Of a stretch of 64,000 bases of DNA, positions 56,621 to 64,000 are shown piece by piece. Each line of letters begins with the position of its first letter. The stretch's first letter is position 1. Source of the DNA: Cryptomeria japonica (lineage: Eukaryota > Streptophyta > Pinopsida > Cupressales > Cupressaceae); NCBI RefSeq assembly GCF_030272615.1, contig NC_081410.1, positions 116,015,140 through 116,079,139 of the forward strand. The letters are read 5' to 3'. Below the pieces are notes generated by a model. That model had not been told where the DNA came from. It was given only the letters and a program-made list of their open reading frames with translations, and searched no databases. Both the position numbers and the translations under genes were made by a program.

Positions 56621-56929
56621 CACAAACGCACTTTTAACACACACACGCACTTTTAACTCATAAACGCGCTTATAGACTGCACAAACGCGCTTCTGCGACA
56701 CAGATGCGTTTTCTGAACACAAACGTGCCTATGCCAGACACAAACGCGACCAGGGAACACAAACGTCCCTACATGACATAAACGCTCCTAAAAAGCACAG
56801 ACGCTGCTACATTTCACAAACGCGTCCGCATTCAACACAAACGCGGTTCCAGGCACAGACGCGCCTGGACCCGACACAGACGCGCCTGTTGGACACAGAC
56901 GCGCCTGGAACTGACACAGACGCGGTTGC
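56621..56929 (-). repeat. Inverted ~20-bp array (CACAGACGCG on plus strand)
   Basis: Sixteen ACGC/ACG cores on the plus strand start at 56626, 56645, 56664, 56685, 56704, 56723, 56744, 56763, 56782, 56801, 56820, 56841, 56859, 56880, 56899 and 56920, with steps of 18, 19 or 21. Units near the right end (cacagacgcg) are exact reverse complements of the leader motif CGCGTCTGTG; leftward ones drift (cacaaacgcg). The array is in the intron of the antisense gene, in the same orientation relative to that transcript as the leader arrays are to the genomic RNA. Confidence 0.92.
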
Positions 56930-57042
56930 GCGTTTTTGCACTTTTCAACTATCCTATTCCTAGCGCATTTATTGCTCCTAAACATGCATTTATGACAAAA
57001 ATTGAAATGCGTGAAAGTACGAGGAGGTTTTCGGGTACTTAC

Positions 57043-57108
57043 CAGCTCTCCTGCATCGGCTGGTCGCTGGAATCGGCGAACACGGTCGAATCTATGAATG
57101 AATGCCAT
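57043..57108 (-). CDS. T2 antisense gene, exon 1
   Basis: ATG at 57108 starts a 22-codon exon, MAFIHRFDRVRRFQRPADAG then EL, ending at a perfect GTAAGT donor. Joining to exon 2 keeps the frame (phase 0). The exon is basic, which suits a nuclear or nucleic-acid-binding N-terminus. Without splicing the frame runs into the repeat array and gives an unrelated Arg/Ser-rich tail ending at 56788. Confidence 0.75.
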
Positions 57109-57199
57109 CGCTGCTGACTGCTGCTGCTCTTTTCTCGCTCTGCACTGTGATCTTCTAAGGGTGTGGATGACAATGAGGATGTCTTTTGCCCATGGCCTA

Positions 57200-57210
57200 T
57201 CTTATAGCCT
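57200..57210 (-). promoter_or_regulatory. TATA box of the T2 antisense gene
   Basis: The minus strand reads GGCTATAAGATAGG here, about 95 bases upstream of ATG 57108. A start 25-35 bases downstream would leave a 5' UTR of some 60 bases. It lies between the antisense ATG and the 3' LTR, so the antisense gene seems to have its own promoter, independent of the LTR. Confidence 0.6.
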
Positions 57211-57439
57211 ACCCTAGCCCTCGCCCTCATTTCCCGAGTCAGTATTCTTCATCCCGTGACTTTGTCACTCTATCCGATCAACCCATTCTATCTCATCTTT
57301 CTTATCGAGAGATTGTCTGCAATCTTTTTAGACATTTTCATCCAATCTCTCGAGGGGGCATATCATTGCTTATTCTGGGGCAACTCTGTATCAGTTCATC
57401 TTATCTTCTTTGAAACAACGCGACAAGCCGCATTGTCTC

Positions 57440-57453
57440 AAAGAGGGGCAAAA
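57440..57453 (+). other. T2 polypurine tract
   Basis: AAAGAGGGGCAAAA directly precedes the 3' LTR. Confidence 0.9.
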
Positions 57454-58264
57454 TGTAGACACCTAAAATTGTCATGTTTAATTAAATAAATATTTTATTT
57501 ATTTAATTATCTAAGCCTAATTCTTCTATTAATTAAATAAATTTTTATTTATTTAATTAATTCATTTATCCTCTTCTAGCCTTATTTCTAATTTAAATAA
57601 ATACATTTATTTATTTAAATTATCCCTTTCCTAAATTAAATAAATATTTTATTTATTTAATTGTCCTACTTCTTCTATTAATTAAATAAATCTTTATTTA
57701 TTTAATTAATTCATTATCTTTTTCTACACATGACACATGTCACTCATCTCTTAATTCATACACTACCTACCCCTTTCATTATTTTATTATTTCTTTTACC
57801 TACCCTCTAATCCTAGCCGACCTCTCTTTTTACACCTCTCAATCTTAACCCTCCATTTCTTATTGTGTCTTCTATTTAAGGAGATGCTTTCTTCATTGTC
57901 AAACCCTAATGACATATCCTAATGACATATCCTAATGACACATCCTAATGATCTTTCATGCAACTTGGCTACACTACAATTCCACTTGCAACCACATTCC
58001 GTTCTTTATTGAGCTCTTGTGCATACAAAAATCTGAGAGCAAGCATATCAAACAAGATCAATGGAGATAGGAAGAATGGAGATCAAAACCCTATTGGACA
58101 TGTGATGGTATAATCTTTATGATTTTGAGTTATTTTGCATTGTCTTAGGTTATCTTCATATGTTATGGTGGATCTTTGTTCATTGTTAGGCTAGGGTTTG
58201 GTGGTTGAATCCATTTTAGTCTTTCAATATTGTTGTTATTTGTTATCCATTTTCACCATATACA
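57454..58264 (+). repeat. T2 3' LTR (811 bp, full length)
   Basis: TGTAGACACC to CATATACA. Contains several 'attaaataaatatttatttaatta' near-palindromes (57480-57710), a TATA-like ctatttaagg (57872-57881) and three tandem 'cctaatgaca(t/c)at' units (57905-57950). Followed by GGCAT (58265-58269). Confidence 0.95.
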
Positions 58265-58425
58265 GGCATTACTCTCAGGGATCAAAGAACTAAAGGAGCA
58301 AATGAAATGACCCAAAGAGGATAGATTATGTATGTAATAAGCATATTGGTGCTAGATTTGATAAACTACAAATTGTCTAGAATAATCAGCAAGGTAGATG
58401 ATACTTGGAAGGCATATGTAGATTT
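58265..58425 (+). pseudogene. Unidentified decayed ORF, short middle part
   Basis: Sequence between T2 and the inverted solo LTR. It resumes the interrupted ORF, reading ALLSGIKELKEQM (coiled-coil-like) then KLSRIISKVDDTWKAYVDF. It links 40679 to 61530. Confidence 0.45.
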
Positions 58426-61400
58426 TGTGTAGGGGGAAAAGTGAGACTAAGTAAACAAACCCTAATGCCACTCTCGTGTACACATTCATGGAATACGAAA
58501 GATACTAGGGAGGTAACACACTTAGACTACTTCTTGTTAGGAACAAAGAGCCAAGGATTACCTCTTAGGGTTTCTATTCCTTTGTTGTAAATGAGAGAGT
58601 GGAGAAAAGAAAAGTGCAGATTTGAATGATTAACCTAGAATGCAAGTATACATAAACAACCCTAATCTGGAAATGCAGAATTGAGAATAACTAATATACT
58701 AATGAAAAGTACAAATTAGGAGAAAAATTCAAAGGTGCACGTGTGCCAAAAATCTAAGCCAAAATGTCTAGGACTGGAGTGCTACGCCCCTATCCTGATT
58801 CTGCAAATTGGAAGCTATAATTGACAGACTAGGACCTGAAGACTACAAACTATTGTTATGCCAAAATGTGCCAAAATCTGGGAGGACCAGGGCACCATGC
58901 CCCTATCTCGAGTAGGACTAGGGTGCCACGCCCTTGTCCCAGTAGCTTTTGTTGAGATTTGGTCCCTGGAACTGAGTTTGTATGCTCTGTCGGTCCTAAA
59001 ATTTGCAACGACGCTTGGATCCCGAATCTGCACATGTAGCTGTGTTAATCTTAGAGGGGGGGTGAATCAGTATTAACAATAATTTCAAATCAGAAACTTA
59101 GACTCATAAAACTTTCACCAAATCAAACATAGACCAACACTAGGGTCATTTACTAGTACCGGTATCTGCTGCTAAACTAATATATCAATGTTGCACATTG
59201 AGTCTTCATTAACCATGCATAAACTAAAAGTAAAGCATAATATCACATCAAAACATTCACCACATGAACACCATGATTTTCACGTGGAAACCCAAATAGG
59301 GAAAAACCACGGTGGGAATTGGTACCCACAAGAATTGTGCACTCTTTTGGAATGCGCCATGTTAGGAGCCTAGCCCAATTAGGAGCTTACAAAGATGCCC
59401 TATTAGGAGTCACCCGGTTAAGGGATTTACCTCAGCCCTGTTAGGAGCTTTGATCTGTTAGGATCAACCTCACAAGAGGATTTAGAAATCAGATGTTGAG
59501 TCACCCTATTAGGGGATTTACAATATAAGGCCTGACAGGACCTACCTAGTTAAGGGATTTTGACTGTTGCAATTGTTAGGAAACAATAGTGAATGACCTG
59601 GTTTTTGCACTTAATTGCTTGCTTGATCGGATCCAATTAATCTCTTAGTCTGCAACACTCTGGAAGATCTTCTCACACTTTGGTTTGGCTACACACTCTT
59701 CTCAAAACCACCAACTGACACAACAAACATCAACAATACTGACATAAATAACTTTTACAACTATGCCGACAACTAAAACCCTAGATACATCAAGATTTTA
59801 CAATACATATCATCAAGGATCATATCAGATCATTACAACATTTTACAAGACAATATCAATTGTAGAGTGATCATAAGTCATCATTGATTCCCAAAAAATT
59901 CCATCTTCTAATGCGCCAAAACAACAATTCAATTTTCCATGCAGGTTGTGCCACGTCATCTTAAACATTTGAACTTGATGTAGATCACCGCCAAACCAAA
60001 AATCATCACCGATTAAGAGAATTCTTTATCGGTCCTTAAACCCTAGCAAAAGCTTAACAAAAATTATAAACATAAATTTTGGTTGTCACAACATGATGCA
60101 GTTTCGGTCAGATACATGTTATAATAATACAAAATCACATTCCAAACCACAAAGTCTCAATCACCGCCATTCATTAGATACAATCAAATATTTCCTTGTT
60201 TACCGGTTAAGGTCCTAATTCCCAGTTTCCTGACTCTTTACCAGTAAGCTCTTTCCGGTAGACCAAAAAAGACTTAGATGATAAAATATAAATAAGCATC
60301 AGTAATCATAAACATTAGTTGCCATCAATGACAACATAAATAACTGATCAATGTCATCAAGCCAATCAATCTCAATCTCTTCATCACACCTCAACTATAT
60401 CATCACCAACAGTCCTTTACCGGTTCAACCAACATTCTACTATCTGCATCATCAGTTATGCCAATTATGCCAACAAGCTGAAAATAGGGTTTTGGGTGGC
60501 TATGTAGGGTTTTTCCTTAATCAAACCCAGGTTTCATTGATTTCCACCTCAACAAATAGCTGATTTGTATAGTAAAATAGTGTGTGCAAGATCCTAAGAT
60601 GAATGCAAACAATCTAGAGCAACCCTAAAGAGTAAACCCTAAATGCTTATAATTAACAAAGTAAATTCTCTAAATCAATGATGCAAAGTGATCTAAAGCA
60701 TGAATGTAAATCAAATTGATGTAATGAAGCACATACAAAGACATGGAAACAACATGAAACCATACCCAAACCCAAGGGAGAGGTACAAGCCAATCTTCAG
60801 TCGGTGATCTCCTATTGCTTTCCTGCATCTTCAAAAGCCCCAATTGATGAAAGAATGCTTGATGAATGCTTGATAGGCGTTGTTTAATGTTGTTGAAGAC
60901 TTCAAAAGACCTGCTCTTTCGCTACATAGAAGACTACTTGTGATTGCTTCGCTTCCAACTTCTCTAGATCTTAGATATTGCCTCCAAAATGAAGAAAGAG
61001 AGCTCTTATGTATGAAACCCTAGATCTTAATTCACCCTTAGGCTGACCTGGGATTTAAATTTCCCACCAAATTCTTGCGATTAAGCATTATAATATCATA
61101 AAATTATGCTCCCAAAATTTCAGGAAAAATGGCAAGGACCAGGTGCAACTTGCACCCGATCTGACCAACTTTTCACCAAATTTTTAGGGTTGTTAGATAT
61201 GATGGTATTAGAGTGAATCCCAAAGTTACAGTTGATTATGAGGTGTTTTGATATGCGAAATAGGGTCTTAAAGGTCAAAATAGGACATAATTAGGGTTTA
61301 TGATTTAATGATATATTGAAGGAATAAAATGAAAGGGGGTACACTTAGGGTAAAGGGCCCAACTTTATAATGTGTGAAGTGATGAAATATGAATTTAGAT

Positions 61401-61529
61401 TTAATTAATTAAATAATTAAATTCTTAAAGGAGATTGGAAATGTAGGATGCAAAACACACTAAGGCGGGTGCTAAACCAAGCATGGAATAATACCACCTT
61501 AGCAAGGGTGTACAATTTACAATGCTACA
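58426..61529 (-). mobile_element. Inverted solo LTR of the T1 family, with nested copia LTR
   Basis: On the plus strand it begins TGTGTAGGGGGAAAA and ends AATGCTACA, the reverse complement of the T1 LTR. Flanks are GATTT (58421-58425) and GGTTT (61530-61534), a target duplication with one mismatch. Without the inserted copia LTR it is 1666 bp, matching T1 LTR length (1624-1683). It carries two GC hairpin motifs (58885-58945 region: 'ggaccagggcaccatgcccc', 'ggactagggtgccacgccc'). It is older than the copia LTR inside it. Confidence 0.88.
59043..60475 (-). mobile_element. Nested copia-like solo LTR (1433 bp)
   Basis: On the plus strand it runs TGTTAATCTTAG to TTATGCCAACA with a perfect AGCTG duplication (59038-59042 and 60476-60480). 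It shares the C-rich run, 'tttccacgtg' and the CCNTAACNGGGT units with the solo LTR at 40685-42285, in opposite orientation. Several 'accggt' sites are scattered through both. Confidence 0.9.
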
Positions 61530-62614
61530 GGTTTAAAATTTTCCTTGGCCAAACAAGAATTAGATTTATAAAATGTGAAAGAAGTAAAATATATGGATGC
61601 CAAGGACTTCAACAATAAGGCATATCGCCTAAGTATCTAGATTTGGTTTTGAAGTACCTACAAAAATAAGAACAACCAATGAAATGATGGTGACTCTTCA
61701 AGAGGTAGTTTCCTGCATGTTTAAGATTGACAAGTAATTGAAAGATAAAATTAGTTCAATTGATTCAATTGAGAAGAAAGTGATGTGAGACATCAAAGAT
61801 GATCAAGGTTAAGCTAAAACATTGGAGCAATGGAAAAGTGAATTTTGCACTATAGGCCCCAATCTTTTATCCTCTATATGTGAAAATGATTAATTAAATA
61901 TGAGAAGCCTTAACACTACATTGGATGAGATGTATACCCTAGAGGTAGTTTTTGACAATTTCGGTAAAGAAAGTAGGGCAATTTTAGATGCCAAATATGC
62001 ATCAGACAATGAGAAGATCCATAAGATTCAAGACTTAAAATGACCTTTTGAGAAGATATATGTATCTTGGAGAGACAAATAAGGTTTTTAATTATATTTT
62101 CATTTTAATTGGTCATTAGATTTCAACATATATGATCTAGATCGACAAGTAGCCTGCTTTGGGCAATTTTCAAGTGGTGCAATATTTTTTGTCCAAGCAA
62201 ATAGTTCAATCATCAAGAGTGGAGCTTTTGATTGGAAACATATGATCCATTATTGTATCTTCAAATATAAAATCTTATATTATAATGGGCTCAAGTTCCT
62301 AAGCATCTTTTGTAAATGAAAAATCAAATATGTAGCAAAAAGTTGCCATTAGGTCTTTAGGATGACATAGTTTAATTTTTCTATATAAGGAGCTTGTAAT
62401 GTTGTAAAAACAATCAACCTTTTAGTCTATAATCAGATCTAGCTAAAAAAATTGTGACCTTAAAAGGAGTACTTGTTCTGAATGAGGTATTGAGGGATGT
62501 GTGTCATATTGAGGAATTGCTAAGTATGCTAAGTATAGTTGTAGATAACATCCTTTCTTAGATATATCATTGTAAGGCATAGACAATTTAAACCCTCTTA
62601 ATATGAAGTTTGGT
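61530..62614 (+). pseudogene. Unidentified decayed ORF, last part (coiled coil)
   Basis: Reads KMMVTLQEVVSCMFKIDK-type text near 61690-61740, then TLEQWKSEFCTIGPNLLSSICEND (61820), SLNTTLDEMYTLEVVFDNFGKESRAILDAKYASDNEKIHKIQDL (61910-62040; given here only as position, heptad-like Leu/Ile spacing). Stops interrupt every 20-60 codons. Appears to be the C-terminal portion of the ORF beginning near 37785. Confidence 0.4.
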
Positions 62615-63050
62615 TGTTAGAAAAATATATTTGTGTGTAATATTTTGACTTTGTGACCCTAGACAGGCACCAATATAAGGTTATTCTAGATCCAAAACCT
62701 AGATTTTAAAACCCTAAAACACAAAATAATTTTAATATTTTTAATTTGTTCAAGTTTTTCCATGTTTTCAAGATGTTGTAATGAAGATTTACTAAAAATA
62801 TAGTTAATTTGACAATAATCATATAGATCTTAGTAAAAGTTGTCAGAGCATATTTTATTTAATCGATAGCATGTAAGTGTCAACTTTCACAAATATTGTA
62901 ATAAGGGCTAACCCCTTAGGCTTAACAGAGCCTAAAGTGCATAGGAGATTAAGGTTATTGTTTGATGTTCACTGGCCACTAATTTGAGTGTCTTAAGAAT
63001 TAAATATACTAGCTTTATAGAGATAATTAGGTAATCAGTTGGAAACACCA
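62615..63050 (+). mobile_element. Putative gypsy 5' LTR at the right edge
   Basis: Candidate LTR from TGTTAGAAAAATA to GGAAACACCA, placed by the strong primer site at 63057. The start is tentative; no second LTR lies in the window. Confidence 0.45.
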
Positions 63051-63056
63051 ATAGAT

Positions 63057-63074
63057 TGGCGACTTTGCTGGGGA
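63057..63074 (+). other. Gypsy-type primer-binding site
   Basis: TGGCGACTTTGCTGGGGA resembles the TGGCGACTCCGCTGGGGA-type primer site found in several plant gypsy elements. It differs from the T1 and T2 sites, so a third family is present. Confidence 0.65.
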
Positions 63075-63274
63075 TTTGTCAAGAAAATAATCCTAATATG
63101 AAAAAGACAAATTTATTAAAGCAAATCTCCCAAAACATTGGGTGGGAACTTTGAAATATATCCTAAACAATTTATAATAGCATTTACCGTAATAATGGTG
63201 GTGGGAGTACTTTGAACAAGCTTGTAGCTCTTGATATGGATAACCAACTTACTCAAAGGTGGAAATAAAAAGGA

Positions 63275-63743
63275 ATGGGAAAATCCCTTCTTGATCAAAA
63301 TGATTCTTTTTCATCAAATAATGAGAGTAGTGGAACTACCCCATCTCTAGAAAATATATATAAACATAACCTCTTACTTATAAACAAGCTAAAATTCAAG
63401 AAGCTTATGAGAAGCAAGAAAGAGAAAGACAGAGTTCAGTTTTATTTTCATCAAAATAGCCCTAACACAAACCTATTTTTAGAACCAGTGTATGAGGATT
63501 CTGTTAATACTATAGTCAATCAATTAGCTCGTGTATACATTTATTTTAAAGTCTCATCATCAAGGATTTGAAGAAGAATTGTTACAGGAAGCAAAGGATT
63601 TGAAGGCTAAGTTAGAAATATTTGAAGCCACAAGGATAAGAGATGATATGAGGACAAGGCTTGATGCCTTAAAAGCTTCGTATATTGCTATAAGTCTTGA
63701 TGAAAAGAATGTTTTCATCATGTATATTGGTGTTATGGTATAA
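63275..63743 (+). pseudogene. Broken ORF downstream of the primer site
   Basis: Two frames overlap (63275-63571 and 63531-63743). The first has a Ser/Asn-rich start then KFKKLMRSKKEKDRVQFYFHQ; the second a coiled coil (EEELLQEAKDLKAKLEIFEA, RDDMRTRLDALKASYIAISL). The frame change is near 63540-63570. The family is not recognised; it could be the first ORF of the element starting at 62615. Confidence 0.4.
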
Positions 63744-64000
63744 TATTATTATGTTTATGTTGTGTATCTTCTCAATTTGTTACTATTAAAGATTAAAAAT
63801 TTGTAATATGTCCTCTCCTTAATTTATGTGGGAAGTGTTTCCACATACATTGCTTCCTTTTAGTTGGTATCAAAACTTGGCCAATTTTAATCCCATTGTT
63901 GGGTAGAGGGTTTTTTGAATTAAGCTCCATTTGAGAGGGAGCTTGTTGTGGAGTGTTTTGCGATTCTGTTGTAGAAACAAAATAAATGACACATCTGAAA
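63744..64000. other. AT-rich end of window
   Basis: No gene. 'gttggtatcaaaacttgg' (63863-63880) looks like a decayed copia primer site (TGGTATCA core), but the LTR end before it cannot be confirmed. Confidence 0.3.

Larger units (their letters stand above)
56217..57042 (-). other. Predicted 826-nt intron of the T2 antisense gene
   Basis: Bounded by GAGCTG|GTAAGT (57043/57042) and ACTGCAG|GAG (56217/56216); phase 0 on both sides. It contains two repeat arrays: the inverted 20-bp array at 56621-56929 and a 35-63-bp spaced array at 56259-56490. Confidence 0.75.
42296..58264 (+). mobile_element. T2: young, nearly intact Ty3/gypsy Tat-type element
   Basis: The 15,969-bp element has LTRs at 42296-42841 and 57454-58264, a primer site (42845), a polypurine tract (57440-57453) and a perfect GGCAT duplication. 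The LTRs look identical by eye except for 265 bases missing from the 5' copy, so insertion was recent. A ~2.2-kb leader precedes one frame for gag-protease-RT-dual RNase H-integrase (45046-52548), interrupted by three stops. An antisense spliced PMD gene occupies 57209-54267. The second RNase H, long leader and accessory antisense gene place it in the Tat lineage. It inserted beside a copia solo LTR in an older decayed ORF. Confidence 0.95.

Noticed and set aside
57480-57715. AT-rich palindromes resembling a replication origin or matrix attachment site
   Set aside because: They belong to the LTR U3 and recur in every related LTR in the window; no independent evidence for such a role.
1-64000. 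tRNA, rRNA or small RNA genes
   Set aside because: I found no cloverleaf-like or rRNA-like sequence by eye; only primer sites complementary to tRNA ends.

Overview
This window looks like nuclear DNA of a seed plant, most likely a gymnosperm. It is AT-rich, has no bacterial gene organisation, and is built almost entirely of nested LTR retrotransposons of very different ages, with one recognisable host exon. The gymnosperm call is an inference from the long (14-16 kb) Ty3/gypsy elements and the many decayed elements; no sequence marker proves it.

Layout. 1-252 is the end of an LTR. 2416-2967 (minus) is the intact first exon of a site-1-protease-like subtilase (SBT6.1/S1P); its other exons lie beyond the left edge. 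3.2-12.4 kb holds decayed elements: a copia LTR at 7851, a 26-bp tandem array, and a wrecked gypsy pol. 12417-26776 is a complete but decayed Ty3/gypsy element of the Tat type (called T1 here; TSD ACAAT), with a nested solo LTR. 28882-29344 is a copia LTR with GC-rich hairpins. 32.1-37.4 kb is a minus-strand L1-type LINE split by a small gag-only copia element. 37.8-40.7 kb, continuing at 58.3-58.4 and 61.5-62.6 kb, is an unidentified decayed coding sequence split by three insertions: a copia solo LTR (40685-42285, TSD AGGGA), a young Tat element (called T2; 42296-58264, TSD GGCAT), and an inverted T1-family solo LTR (58426-61529) that itself contains another copia solo LTR (59043-60475, TSD AGCTG). 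A further LTR and primer site begin near the right edge.

T2 is the centrepiece. Its LTRs look identical apart from a 265-bp deletion in the 5' copy, so it inserted recently. One reading frame from 45046 to 52548 encodes gag, protease, a G-patch-like segment, reverse transcriptase, two RNases H and integrase, broken by only three stop codons. On the opposite strand, between pol and the 3' LTR, lies what looks like a complete spliced gene with TATA box, short first exon, GTAAGT donor, 826-nt intron and a GC-rich second exon encoding a plant mobile domain (PMD) protein. The decayed T1 carries the same antisense PMD gene in the same place, so this is an old, retained cargo.

The most unusual structure is a set of degenerate short-period repeat arrays. 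In T2 a motif GCGTCTGTG recurs every 19-21 bp in the 5' leader (two arrays), and its reverse complement recurs with the same spacing (16 units) inside the intron of the antisense gene. T1 has an unrelated GC-rich 18-19-bp array at the equivalent intron position, complementary to a hairpin in its LTR. T2 also has five copies of a GGTGAAAACC...GGCGCC motif whose central stems covary, two of them inside the pol frame. Together these suggest RNA structures or sense-antisense pairing that are maintained with the antisense PMD gene.
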